From positions 124,001 through 188,000 of the forward strand of contig NZ_LQOT01000069.1 of assembly GCF_002101585.1 (NCBI RefSeq): a DNA stretch of 64,000 nucleotides, written 5' to 3'. Made by a program: the position numbers and the translations under genes. Positions 49,319 to 57,739 of this stretch are shown one piece after another; position 1 is the first letter of the stretch; each line of letters opens with the position of its first letter. The notes under the pieces are model-generated. The model was not told the DNA's origin, ran no database searches, and worked only from the letters and a program-made list of their open reading frames with translations. Source of the stretch: Mycolicibacter engbaekii (lineage in GTDB: Bacteria > Actinomycetota > Actinomycetes > Mycobacteriales > Mycobacteriaceae).

Positions 49319-50827
49319 ATGGACCCCATGGCGCTGGAGAGCAGCTGCGCGCTGACGGCCGTCGCACTCAGCGACGGGCGCCGCGACGGAGCGCGGTTGA
49401 TGACCGGCGCGCAGCGAAGTTTCGGCGTGAACCCGAACCTGTCCACCGTCTATGTGCCCCACCCGGCCGAACCCGGCTGGACCAGAAGGACGGTGAGCTG
49501 CGGGGTGGCGCTGCAGTGTTCGCCGTCCAAGGAGCGCATCGCGCAGTATCGGCTGGGGGACCTCTCGCCACGCGAGCGCCGGGCGCTGACGCTCATCGAG
49601 GCGCGGGTCGCCGTGGGCTGGATCGCCGGGCGGTGGCCGGGTCTGATGGGCGAGCTGCAGCGGGTGCTGCCCGATCTCGATCCCGGCGATGCCGACATGC
49701 CGGCTGACCAGATGTTCGACCGCGCGATCGAGCTGGCACGTACCCGGCAACCATTGACCGGCCACCCCCTGCTGGGGGCCCTGCCGTCGGCGTGGACGAC
49801 ACCGCAGTCCTTGAGCTCATCGGTGCGCCGTGCCGGCCGGATGCCCTGGTCCAGCAACCAGAAGCGGCGCCCGCGGCCCTATTCGGTTCCCGTCGGCGGC
49901 GACGGGGGAGTCCGCAACACCGCTCTGCCGCCGCCCAGCCGGCCCGACGAAGACGACCGCTCCATCGGCCGCCACCGGCGACCGGGCATCCCGTACCCGG
50001 AGTGGAACACCCACACCGGCAGCCTGCTTCCCGACCACGTGGCCGTCATCGAACTCAACCGCCGGACGTCGGCCGGTCAACCCTTGGCAGCGGCGGCCGA
50101 CCTGCGTAAGTGGTTCGAACAACCCACGGTTCGGGCCATGACCAATCGCCTTGTCGACGGGTGCGATCTGGACGTCGACGCCTATGTCAGCCACCGCCTC
50201 GACGTAATGGCCGGGGAGGCCGGAGAGCCGCGGATCTTCCGGGAATTGCTGCCGGCGAGCCGGGACGTGACCACCGCGGTGCTGCTGGACGCGAGTTCGT
50301 CGCTGGGGGCGCACGGGGGCCGGTTGTTCGGATTGGAGCTCGCCTGCGCCGATGCCCTCTCGGCAGCGATGACCGGTGCCCGGCAGCGTCATGGCATCTT
50401 CGCGTTCACCGGCAACACGCGCCACCGCGTAGAGGTGCATTGCCTCAAGGACTTCGGCGACCGCAGGTTCGTCGCGCCGAGCGGGCTGGGCCTGCTCGCC
50501 GGTGGTTACACCCGCCTGGGTGCGCCGCTGCGCCATCTGACCAGCCGGCTGCTGACACAGCCCGGCGAGCGGCGGCTACTTCTGATGATCGGTGACGGGC
50601 TGATGTCCGATGAGGGCTACGAAGGCCGATATGCGTGGGCCGATGTGGCCCATGCCGTCGGCGAAGCCGATCAGGCAGGTGTGTGCGTGTACTACGTCGG
50701 CGTCGGTCCCGTGCGGGTCGACCCGCTTCCCGAGGTGTTCGGACCGCGCCGCTCCCAACGGATTCGGCGGGCCGCGGAACTACCGCGGGTACTGGCCCAC
50801 GTGCACCGCGAACTGACCGCAGCATGA
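49319..50827 (+). CDS. NorD-like VWA-domain protein
   Basis: A 502-residue protein similar to NorD. The middle contains PYPEWNTHTGSLLPDH (about 225-240), close to the YPEWD signature of NorD/CbbO proteins. A von Willebrand A domain follows (about 315-500) with an intact metal site: Asp324 in LLDASSSLG and a late GDGLMSDEG. NorD proteins pair with a MoxR-type ATPase to insert metal into, or activate, a target enzyme. The partner is encoded 19 bases downstream. No norB or norC accompanies it, so the target here must be different. Confidence 0.85.
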   Translation: MDPMALESSCALTAVALSDGRRDGARLMTGAQRSFGVNPNLSTVYVPHPAEPGWTRRTVSCGVALQCSPSKERIAQYRLGDLSPRERRALTLIEARVAVGWIAGRWPGLMGELQRVLPDLDPGDADMPADQMFDRAIELARTRQPLTGHPLLGALPSAWTTPQSLSSSVRRAGRMPWSSNQKRRPRPYSVPVGGDGGVRNTALPPPSRPDEDDRSIGRHRRPGIPYPEWNTHTGSLLPDHVAVIELNRRTSAGQPLAAAADLRKWFEQPTVRAMTNRLVDGCDLDVDAYVSHRLDVMAGEAGEPRIFRELLPASRDVTTAVLLDASSSLGAHGGRLFGLELACADALSAAMTGARQRHGIFAFTGNTRHRVEVHCLKDFGDRRFVAPSGLGLLAGGYTRLGAPLRHLTSRLLTQPGERRLLLMIGDGLMSDEGYEGRYAWADVAHAVGEADQAGVCVYYVGVGPVRVDPLPEVFGPRRSQRIRRAAELPRVLAHVHRELTAA

Positions 50828-50846
50828 CCGACTTGCGAGGAGCCCG

Positions 50847-51632
50847 ATGAGCAGCGATGTCTACTTCGCCAACGGCAACGAAGTGCAGTTGTTCGAGAAG
50901 GCGTACCTGCGCCGCATCCCGGTGATGCTCACCGGGCCCACCGGCTGCGGCAAGACCCGCCTCGTCGAGCACATGGGCCAGCTGCTGGGGCGCCCGGTGA
51001 TCACCATCAGCTGCCACGACGACCTGACCAGCTCGGATCTGGTCGGCCGGTTCATGGTGGCCGGTGGCGATGTGGTGTGGACCGACGGGCCGCTGACCAC
51101 GGCGGTGAAGACCGGCGCGATCTGCTATCTCGACGAAGTCGTCGAGGCGCGGCACGACTCGCTGGCCGTACTGCACTCGCTGACCGATCATCGGCGCACC
51201 TTGTTCTTGGATCGGGCCGGCGAAACCGTCAACGCCCCGGACACCTTCATGCTGGTCTGCTCCTACAACCCGGCGTACCGGAGCTCGCTCAAGGAGCTCA
51301 AGCCGTCCTTCCGTCAGCGGTTCGCCACCCTGCCCATGGACTATCTGCCACCGGAACGCGAAGCCGATGTGATCGTCGCCGAAACCGGAGTCGAGCCGCA
51401 GATCGCCGCCCGTCTGGTGCAGTGCGCCACCGCACTGCGCACCGCCGACCGGGCGTTTCATTTCGAACCGCCCTCCACCCGCACGCTGGTCAATGCCGCG
51501 GAACTGGTGGCCGCCGGCGCGGGCGAGTTCGAAGCCGCGCAAGCGTGCATCCTCGCGCCACTGACCACCGATGGCGCAATTCACGACGGCCTACGTGAAG
51601 TGGCAGCCGGCGTGCTCAGCGAGCGCCCCTAG
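50847..51632 (+). CDS. NorQ/CbbQ-like MoxR-family AAA+ ATPase
   Basis: A 261-residue MoxR-type AAA+ ATPase. Walker A is GPTGCGKT (30-37), Walker B AICYLDEV (91-98), a sensor region VCSYNPAYRSSLKELKPSF, and a C-terminal lid with Arg residues. The short N terminus and overall length match NorQ and CbbQ. These ATPases form hexamers that act on a client through the MIDAS-containing VWA partner, here the product of 49319-50827. GAGGAG precedes the ATG. Its client is inferred to be one or both of the 232-residue membrane proteins. Confidence 0.9.
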   Translation: MSSDVYFANGNEVQLFEKAYLRRIPVMLTGPTGCGKTRLVEHMGQLLGRPVITISCHDDLTSSDLVGRFMVAGGDVVWTDGPLTTAVKTGAICYLDEVVEARHDSLAVLHSLTDHRRTLFLDRAGETVNAPDTFMLVCSYNPAYRSSLKELKPSFRQRFATLPMDYLPPEREADVIVAETGVEPQIAARLVQCATALRTADRAFHFEPPSTRTLVNAAELVAAGAGEFEAAQACILAPLTTDGAIHDGLREVAAGVLSERP

Positions 51633-51649
51633 GAAAGGAAGTCGCAGAA

Positions 51650-51778
51650 ATGGATCAGCAGGAACGCAATCGCAAAAGAGCCCTCATCGTCTTTCAGATC
51701 TTCATCTACGGCTATCTGGCGATCATGTTCGGCATTCAGCTCTACATGTCGTTCGCCCGGGGTTGGTGGCAGCTGTGA
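51650..51778 (+). CDS. 42-residue membrane micro-protein
   Basis: ATG at 51650, TGA at 51776-51778, with AGGAAAGGAAG upstream. The peptide begins MDQQERNRKRALIVFQIF with a charged cytoplasmic start and then one hydrophobic helix (about 12-33), ending FARGWWQL. Its stop overlaps the GTG of membrane copy 2 as GTGA, which ties its translation to that gene. Together with the 34-residue gene it gives each large membrane protein a small neighbour, one after copy 1 and one before copy 2. Confidence 0.68.
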   Translation: MDQQERNRKRALIVFQIFIYGYLAIMFGIQLYMSFARGWWQL

Positions 51779-52473
51779 CTGCCGTGCAGGGCGCCAACGC
51801 GGACTTCGCCGGGATCGAGGAGCACGAGTCGCAATCCCGCGCCGCACAACGCCGGGCGGACCGCTGGATGATCGCCGGCGCGGCGCTGATGGGAATGTGG
51901 GTACCGGGCATCATCGGTCTGCCGATCTTCCTGCGCGGCGCCTTGCTGCAGCGGCAGTCGCTGCAGGCGGGTTTGGCCGTACGGCCGATGATCGTCACCC
52001 TGATCGGATATCTGGTGCTGATCGACGGTGCCCTCAACAGTCTCGGCTGGGCACTGGACCTGGTGGCCAACCACACCCTGATCAACCGGGTCCTGATGAT
52101 CGGCTGGGGCGGCATGTTCGATGCCGGATACTTCTGGCACTACAACGAACTGTGGATCGGGGGCTCGGCCGGGCCCGGTGAGAAATCCATGGTCTTCGGC
52201 ATGATCCTCACCGTATTTGCGATGCGCTGCGCGGCGGCGATCGGCTTCCTGCAGATGAAGCGCTGGGGTCACCAGTGGATGGTGGTGACCTGCTGGATGG
52301 GCGTGCTCATCTGGATTCTCTACGTGTTCAACATGACCATGTATGCCGATGTGCGCTACGCCGGCGTCATTTTCCCGGTGATCGGCTGGTGGCTCTACGA
52401 CATCTTCTACATCACACCGTTTTTGGCGATCCCCTACCTGCACACCGTCAACCGGGAGATTTTCTCCGACTGA
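51775..52473 (+). CDS. Multi-pass membrane protein of unknown function (copy 2)
   Basis: A 232-residue paralogue of 48482-49180, aligned end to end without gaps. It keeps His100, Asp116, His122 and Glu125 (in MFDAGYFWHYNELW), His166 and His223. The first 110 residues differ in many places, while residues 153-232 are about 95 percent identical, and 85 bases (52370-52454) are identical to copy 1. GTG 51775 overlaps the micro-protein stop and gives exactly the length of copy 1. Two related but different copies suggest a heteromeric membrane complex. Confidence 0.85.
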   Translation: MTAVQGANADFAGIEEHESQSRAAQRRADRWMIAGAALMGMWVPGIIGLPIFLRGALLQRQSLQAGLAVRPMIVTLIGYLVLIDGALNSLGWALDLVANHTLINRVLMIGWGGMFDAGYFWHYNELWIGGSAGPGEKSMVFGMILTVFAMRCAAAIGFLQMKRWGHQWMVVTCWMGVLIWILYVFNMTMYADVRYAGVIFPVIGWWLYDIFYITPFLAIPYLHTVNREIFSD

Positions 52474-52488
52474 TCAAGGAGCCCAACG

Positions 52489-52872
52489 ATGACAACACCT
52501 CCTGGTGCGGCACTGCCGCCCGGCACCACCCCCTACTACGCCCGGATGCACACCTGGATCAAGCGGGCCACCCTGGTGTGTTTGGTGGCGCTGGTGATCG
52601 AGGGCGCCTTCACGCTGCCGTTCATGGCGATCTACTACGGCTATCCGACGCTGAGCCTGACGCAGATCTGCAGTGAACTGCTCAAGACCCGCTTCTCCGA
52701 CGACACCCTGGAGTGCAAGTACCCCTACCCGCCGCTCGGTCCGCCCGAGGGGGCCGCCGGCAAGGCCAGTGCACAGGACGAATGGGGTATCCAGCCCGTG
52801 CCCCACTACCACCGGCTGCGTTTCCGGGAACTGGTGCGCATTCACAACGAGCGGATCGCGCAACAGGATTAG
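52489..52872 (+). CDS. Single-span membrane protein with Cys pair and His-x-His
   Basis: A 127-residue protein with one membrane segment (about 27-50). A C-terminal domain of about 75 residues follows, containing Cys61 and Cys76 and VPHYHRLRFRELVRIHNE, in which His106 and His108 form a possible metal site. CAAGGAG precedes the ATG. It is the last gene of the NorD/NorQ-like locus, 15 bases after copy 2. I do not recognise the family. A metal-delivery or structural subunit of the membrane complex is a guess from the residues and the context. Confidence 0.75.
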   Translation: MTTPPGAALPPGTTPYYARMHTWIKRATLVCLVALVIEGAFTLPFMAIYYGYPTLSLTQICSELLKTRFSDDTLECKYPYPPLGPPEGAAGKASAQDEWGIQPVPHYHRLRFRELVRIHNERIAQQD

Positions 52873-52921
52873 CCGGCCTCGGTGGCTGGCCGCCAAGGCC
52901 CGCCGGCGCGACAGCCGGCTA
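52870..52921. terminator. Inverted repeat covering two convergent stop codons
   Basis: TAGCCGGC (52870-52877) and GCCGGCTA (52914-52921) are perfect inverse copies 36 bases apart. The left arm begins with the TAG of the membrane operon and the right arm ends with the TAG of the convergent lysR gene. A long-loop stem here could end transcription from both sides. Confidence 0.35.
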
Positions 52922-53806
52922 CGGATCCACCCTTTGGCCGTTCGGGGAGACCGCGGCGTGCAGGGCCTGGATCGCAGCAGTGATCCCCGGGTGCGTACGT
53001 GTACCTCGGCGGTATGCGAGGTACGTTCTGCGCTCGATCGCGAGCGGAGTAAACACAACGCCGCCGGGCGCGGTCCCGGCGGCAAGGTCTGGGACGAGGG
53101 CTACGCCCTGACCCGCGGCGACCAGGGCGAGCACCGCCCCGAAGTCATCGGTGTGATGCCGGATGATCGGAGTGAAGCCGACGGCTTCGCATGCCCTGAC
53201 CGTGAGGGCATGACACAGGGTTCCCGGAGTTCCGGCGATCCATGACGCGTTGCGTTGGTCCTTGAGTGAGGTTGAGCCCAGGGCGGCCAGGTGGACGGTT
53301 TCCCTCATCAGCGGTTCGCGCCCGACACCGGGCTCCTCGGCAAGCGGCACGTGGTCGTACTCCTGAACCAGGGCAATGTCGAGTGCGCCGCCGCGGAGCG
53401 CGCCGGTCATCATGGCGGGGTCGAGCTCGGAAACCAGCAGGCTCAGCCCTGGATGGTCAGTGCTCAAGGCCACGGCGGCGGGAGTCATGATGCTCGGAAC
53501 CGCCGTCGGGAACACGCCGATGCGTAGCGTGCCGCTCAGTGTTGTAGCCGCCGCTGCCAGGTCCGCCGATGCCTGGTGCAGGATCTCGAGGATCGACTCC
53601 GTGTGCTCGACAAGGGTCACCGCGGCCGGGGTCAGCCTGACCGTGCGGCCGGTTCGCTCCAGGAGCGATACTCCCGTTTCGCGCTCCAAGGCCGAGAGCT
53701 GTTGTGAAACCGCCGACGGTGTATAGGTCAGCACCTCTGCCACCGGGGCAATGGTTCCGCGGTAATAGAGTTCGCGAAGTAGGCGCAGCTTCCGTACGTC
53801 CAGCAT
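52919..53806 (-). CDS. LysR-family transcriptional regulator
   Basis: A 295-residue LysR-type regulator. The N-terminal winged helix (about 1-60: KLRLLRELYYRGTIAPVAEVL, then SAVSQQLSALERETG) is followed by a periplasmic-binding-like effector domain (about 90-290). It is divergent from the DapA-family gene across a 71-base gap, the classic arrangement for LysR control of a neighbour. The gap contains CATAA and TTATG in inverted order 19 bases apart, but no clear T-N11-A box was settled. Its effector may be the substrate of the lyase it faces. Confidence 0.88.
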   Translation of the reverse strand: MLDVRKLRLLRELYYRGTIAPVAEVLTYTPSAVSQQLSALERETGVSLLERTGRTVRLTPAAVTLVEHTESILEILHQASADLAAAATTLSGTLRIGVFPTAVPSIMTPAAVALSTDHPGLSLLVSELDPAMMTGALRGGALDIALVQEYDHVPLAEEPGVGREPLMRETVHLAALGSTSLKDQRNASWIAGTPGTLCHALTVRACEAVGFTPIIRHHTDDFGAVLALVAAGQGVALVPDLAAGTAPGGVVFTPLAIERRTYLAYRRGTRTHPGITAAIQALHAAVSPNGQRVDP

Positions 53807-53877
53807 AAGTGGACCTTACGTGAAGCGTTATGAATATGAACTGGACCTGATGGTCGTTGGGGTCGATCGTTGCTGTC

Positions 53878-54837
53878 ATGGAACTCTCGGGCCTGTATGT
53901 CCCACTGATCACCCCGTTTACCGACGCTGGGCAACTCGACCTTGCTGCGCTTGCCGCGCAGGCTGCGGCGGTCCTCGACGAGGGCGCGACCGGTGTGGTC
54001 GCGTTGGGGACGACGGGGGAGTCGGCGACCCTGACCCGCGAGGAGCAACGTCGCGTTGCCGCCACCTGTGCTGGGGTGTGTGCTGAACGAGGCAAGCAGA
54101 TGCTCCTTGGTGCCGGATCCAACGACACGGCCGCGTCGACTGAGATGATCTCCGAGGTCGATCCGCAGGCGGCGGCGCTTCTCGTCGTGGTGCCGTACTA
54201 CTCACGCCCCTCGCAGGACGGGGTGGTTGAGCACTTTCGTCGCGTGGCGGCAGCGAGCCCGGTGCCGGTCATCGTCTACAACGTGCCGTACCGAACGAGC
54301 CTGTCTCTAACGCCAGACACGCTGCTCCGTCTCGCCGCGCTGCCCAATGTCGCCGGGTTCAAACACGCGGTGGGCTGTATCGACGATGCCACGATCGAGT
54401 TCATGCGACAGGTCGGCCCCGACGTTGCGGTACTGGCAGGCGACGACGCATATGCGGGCCCGCTGATGGCGCTCGGAGGACGCGGCGCGATCCTCGCGAG
54501 CGCCAACATCCTCACCCGCCAGTATGTCGAGCTTCTCCAAGCATGGCGACAGGGGCCGATCGATGAGGCCCGGTCGCTTCACAACGCGTTGGCTCCGGTC
54601 TCGCGCAGCCTGTTCGCCGAACCCAACCCTGTGGTGATCAAGGCGGTCCTGGCCGCCCAAGGCCGCATCCCGAGCCGCCACGTACGCCTGCCGCTGCTCC
54701 CGGCGACCGACGGCGCCCTTGATGCCGCGCTCGGTGCCATCCGACCACATGAGCAGCGATTTCGTCTCGGGCCACACGGGGTCTCAGCGAGCCACGCTCC
54801 GCGGAGTAACGAACGTCGCGGCCGCCGTACCGTCTAG
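53878..54837 (+). CDS. DapA-family (dihydrodipicolinate synthase-like) aldolase/lyase
   Basis: A 319-residue class I aldolase of the DHDPS/NAL family. The keto-acid site LGTTGESATL, Tyr in VYNVPYRT and the Schiff-base Lys in GFKHAVG are in place. With its own LysR regulator it is more likely a catabolic or sugar-acid lyase than the housekeeping lysine enzyme. The ATG at 53878 starts the family-typical ELSGLYVPLITPF; an upstream in-frame ATG (53857) adds only seven residues. The last 30 residues are Arg/His-rich and diverge from the family. Its end overlaps the next minus-strand gene by 4 bases. Confidence 0.88.
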   Translation: MELSGLYVPLITPFTDAGQLDLAALAAQAAAVLDEGATGVVALGTTGESATLTREEQRRVAATCAGVCAERGKQMLLGAGSNDTAASTEMISEVDPQAAALLVVVPYYSRPSQDGVVEHFRRVAAASPVPVIVYNVPYRTSLSLTPDTLLRLAALPNVAGFKHAVGCIDDATIEFMRQVGPDVAVLAGDDAYAGPLMALGGRGAILASANILTRQYVELLQAWRQGPIDEARSLHNALAPVSRSLFAEPNPVVIKAVLAAQGRIPSRHVRLPLLPATDGALDAALGAIRPHEQRFRLGPHGVSASHAPRSNERRGRRTV

Positions 54838-55199
54838 TGCCGGCCAGGTCCGCCCGGTCCGCCAGGTCCGCCCGGTCCTGCAGGGCCGGGGCCCGCCGGA
54901 CCGGGTCCGACCGGCCCGGGTCCGACCGGCCCGACGCCGACAGGGCCGACAACGCCGCCAGGTCCGACGGGTCCACCGACACCGACACCTACCGGTCCGA
55001 AGGGGCCGATGAACGGATGCGGGTCCACACCGCCGGGCTCGCACTGATTCGTCTCGGTGTTGAAGTACATGCCATAGCCGCAGCCATCAAGCGGCACGGC
55101 CCGGCTGACGGCGGGCGAGGCGAGACCGATCAGCGCTAATGATGTCACAGCAAGGGCGAATACCGGCAGTGTGGCGCGATGCCGGACCAGTGGACTCAT
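54834..55199 (-). CDS. Exported Gly/Pro-rich repeat protein
   Basis: A 121-residue protein with a signal peptide (about 1-34), then a short Cys-containing motif (DGCGYGMYFNTETNQCEPGG), and a C-terminal low-complexity tail (about 60-120) of Gly, Pro and Val in PVGPG and PAGPG units. The tail is encoded by GGNCCN-type tandem repeats at about 54840-55000, which can vary by slippage. ATG 55199 is preferred because GAGG stands upstream; ATG 55211 is an alternative. Similar exported proteins with a two-Cys motif and a Pro/Gly tail are common in mycobacteria; function unknown. Confidence 0.72.
   Translation of the reverse strand: MSPLVRHRATLPVFALAVTSLALIGLASPAVSRAVPLDGCGYGMYFNTETNQCEPGGVDPHPFIGPFGPVGVGVGGPVGPGGVVGPVGVGPVGPGPVGPGPAGPGPAGPGGPGGPGGPGRH
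54840..55000. repeat. GC-rich tandem repeat encoding a Gly/Pro tail
   Basis: Imperfect repeats of GGTCCG, GGGCCG and related hexamers fill the 3' half of the exported-protein gene. They run in one frame to give Pro-Gly and Pro-Val-Gly units, so length changes of 3n bases would be tolerated. Confidence 0.7.
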
Positions 55200-55355
55200 T
55201 GCCGTCCTCATCTCTGTTGTCGTCGGGGCGCTGCTGACGCTGTCAGCCGCTCACCCTAGTCGTGCGTCAGCGGAAACACAGGTGGATCACCAGGATACGG
55301 TCCACCCGCGCTGACCACGACCCGGCGACGCCACCGCCTGATACGCCCCCGGCGT

Positions 55356-56177
55356 TCAGTACTGTGTGCAGCCCTGATCCACCGGAATCGCGGCCGCGGT
55401 GACCAGGTGGGAGTCGGCACTGGCCAGCCAGCACACCGTGCCGGCGATGTCGTCGGGCTCGGCTATCCAGGTGGGCAGGAACGGGGTGAGCATCTGCGAG
55501 AGCTGCGGATTGCTCTCCATCGCCTGGCCCAGCGCGCTGACCATGTCGCCGGTACCCATGTCGGTGTTCACCGGGCCGGGGTGCACGCTGTTGACCCGGA
55601 TCGCGTGCTTGCCCAATTCGGCGGCGAATGCACGGGCCATGCCGGTGATGGCGTGCTTGCTTGCGGTGTAGTGGACCATGAAGGGCTGCATCTTGATGCC
55701 CGCGGCGGAACTGATCAAGATGATCGAGCCGCCACGCTTGCCGGCGATGATGTGTGGGGCACCTGCCATCACGGTGTTCCAGGTACCGGTCACGTTGATC
55801 TCCATGACGTCCCGAAAATTCTCCGGAGAGATGGCATCCCAGGCCTGCGGCGCTGCGACGCCGGCATTGGCGACGACGATGTCCAGGCGCCCCAGGCTCG
55901 CCACCCCGTCGGCGACCGCCTCGCGCAGGCCGTCGAAGTCGCGGGTGTCGACGACCGCGGACACCATGCGCCGGCCGGTGGCCTGCACCAGCCGGACCGT
56001 TTCGGCCAGATCCTCGGGGCTCGCCGGGTTGTACGGCACGCAGTCGGGCAGCTTGCCGGCGATGTCGACGGCGATGATGTCGGCTCCCTCGCGGGCCATC
56101 CGCACGGCGTGGGCGCGTCCCTGTCCTCGCGCTGCGCCGGTGATGAATGCCACCTTGTCGGTCAGCCGGCCTGTCAT
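55356..56177 (-). CDS. Mycofactocin-type short-chain dehydrogenase
   Basis: A 273-residue SDR of the mycofactocin-coupled subgroup. It has DKVAFITGAARGQGRAHAVR, the diagnostic insertion after the second strand (DIAGKLPDCVPYNPASPEDL), NAGVAAPQ, Ser in LISSAAG and Tyr in HYTASK. GGAGGG precedes the ATG, which overlaps the stop of the upstream synthetase by 4 bases. It is the last gene of the minus-strand operon that begins at 63159. It likely oxidises a hydroxyl on the acyl-CoA being processed, with mycofactocin as electron carrier. Confidence 0.88.
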   Translation of the reverse strand: MTGRLTDKVAFITGAARGQGRAHAVRMAREGADIIAVDIAGKLPDCVPYNPASPEDLAETVRLVQATGRRMVSAVVDTRDFDGLREAVADGVASLGRLDIVVANAGVAAPQAWDAISPENFRDVMEINVTGTWNTVMAGAPHIIAGKRGGSIILISSAAGIKMQPFMVHYTASKHAITGMARAFAAELGKHAIRVNSVHPGPVNTDMGTGDMVSALGQAMESNPQLSQMLTPFLPTWIAEPDDIAGTVCWLASADSHLVTAAAIPVDQGCTQY

Positions 56178-57739
56178 ATGCGTTCCCTCCGTTGCTCTGC
56201 CGCGTCAGCGCGGTCGCGTGTCGTCAGCATGTCCTGTATTCGGCGTTTGTCGACCTTGCCCGTCGGCCCACGGGGTATGGCGTCGGTGCCCGGAACCACC
56301 AGCCATACCGTCGGGACCTTGAACGGGCTCAACACATCCCGGGCGCGATCACGCAACATCTCGACGCTCAGCCCGGCACCGGCGATCACCGCCGCCACCC
56401 GGTTTCCCGCTCGGTCGGCGAGGTTGACGACCACCGCGTCGCGCACACCGGTGATGCTCCGCAGTGCCTTCTCGACTTCGCTGGGATAGACCGTGGCGCC
56501 GCTGACTTTGAACATGTCATCGGATCGTCCGTGGTAGTACAGGAATCCGTCCTTGTCGAGGCGGCCGAGATCCCCGGTGGGGTAGTAGCCGTCGGCGGTG
56601 AAGGTCTGTTCCCGGGAGCGTCCGCAGATGCCGCGCAGCGTGTGCGGTCCGCGCAGCGCGATGGTGCCGACGGTCTCGGCGGCCACCGGGGCGCCGGTCT
56701 GGCTGTCGACGATGCGTAGGTCCATGCCGGCGAACGGCTTACCGCAGCTTCCCCAGGCGGAGCGCGGCAGGTCGGTGTCGGCGGCATAACCGCAGTAGGG
56801 ACCGAAGGACTCCGTCATCCCGAAAAGGTTGGCCCGGGCTCCGGGTTCGGCGCGCAGTTCCGGCGGCAGCAGCGCGTCCAGACTGCCCGGTTGCAGGGCG
56901 GACAGGTCGGCGTCGCCGGCATGGGCTGCCAACGCCGCAGCCTGATCCGGCCAACCTCGAAACAGCGTCACGCGTTCGGTTTCCAGCAACCTGCAGGTGG
57001 ATTCGGGTGTCGGGTGCGCCTCGGTGACCAGGGTCGCCCCGGCCATCAGTGCCGACAGCACTCCGCCGCCCAATCCCCCCACCCAGAAGAACGGCATCGG
57101 CAGGTACAGCCGCGTGTCCGCGGTGATGCAGCGAGCAGCCAATCCGGATTCGACAGCCCCCAGGGCACTGCCGTGTGAATGCAACACCCCTTTCGGGGTG
57201 CCGCTGCTGCCGGAGGTGAAGACGATCAGCATCAGGTCGGCAGGAGTCACGGTCGCGGCCATGGCGTCGACGATTCCGCGGGCAGCGGACCCCGCGGTGG
57301 CGCGGGCCACCCGCCCGGATGGCCAAACCTGATGCAAGGCAGGAAGTTCAGCCGATCTGGTGTGCAGGCCGTCGAGGTGGCGGCGCCCGCGAAACTCCTC
57401 GACTCCGATCAGGACCGACACACCGGCGATTCGCAACTGAGCCGCGAGTTCGGGCGGCGCCAGCAAGGTGCTCAGCGGCACCAGCACCGCCCCGATCCGG
57501 GTCAGCGCAATCGCGATGCGGACCCAGTCGACGCCGTTGGGCATGAGCAGCCCCACCCGGGTGCCCTTGCCGATGCCGCCCTGGACGAAGACCGCGGCAA
57601 GCTCTTGCGTCGATGCGTCCAGATCGCGGTAGCTGAGGCGCTGAGCCGGGTCGATCACCATCGGCTTGTTCGGGTCGGCGGCGGCCCGGGCACGCAGCAC
57701 CGCATCGACGGTCAGCGTGACCGGGGCGGGGTCAGTCAT
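56174..57739 (-). CDS. AMP-dependent acyl-CoA synthetase (operon copy 1)
   Basis: A 521-residue adenylate-forming enzyme: ATP loop FTSGSSGTPKGVLHSHG, a variant GMTESFGPY, YPTGDLGRLDKDG and catalytic Lys in GPTGKVDKRRI. The start is ATG 57739; the longer open frame upstream lies inside the next gene. It overlaps both neighbours (4 and 8 bases). It is one of three tandem synthetases that have diverged considerably from each other. Confidence 0.9.
   Translation of the reverse strand: MTDPAPVTLTVDAVLRARAAADPNKPMVIDPAQRLSYRDLDASTQELAAVFVQGGIGKGTRVGLLMPNGVDWVRIAIALTRIGAVLVPLSTLLAPPELAAQLRIAGVSVLIGVEEFRGRRHLDGLHTRSAELPALHQVWPSGRVARATAGSAARGIVDAMAATVTPADLMLIVFTSGSSGTPKGVLHSHGSALGAVESGLAARCITADTRLYLPMPFFWVGGLGGGVLSALMAGATLVTEAHPTPESTCRLLETERVTLFRGWPDQAAALAAHAGDADLSALQPGSLDALLPPELRAEPGARANLFGMTESFGPYCGYAADTDLPRSAWGSCGKPFAGMDLRIVDSQTGAPVAAETVGTIALRGPHTLRGICGRSREQTFTADGYYPTGDLGRLDKDGFLYYHGRSDDMFKVSGATVYPSEVEKALRSITGVRDAVVVNLADRAGNRVAAVIAGAGLSVEMLRDRARDVLSPFKVPTVWLVVPGTDAIPRGPTGKVDKRRIQDMLTTRDRADAAEQRRERI

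Noticed and set aside
48482..52473. Copper membrane monooxygenase (PmoC/AmoC type) for the two membrane proteins
   Set aside because: They lack the Asp-x3-His-x12-His metal pattern of PmoC, and no PmoA or PmoB partner is found; only a loose Asp/His/Glu cluster is shared.
49202..52872. A classical nitric oxide reductase operon
   Set aside because: NorD- and NorQ-like genes are present, but neither membrane protein shows the NorB haem-copper pattern or a NorC CxxCH haem site.
54840..55000. CRISPR array or structural RNA
   Set aside because: The repeats are short, imperfect and in frame with an exported Gly/Pro-rich protein, with no spacer pattern.
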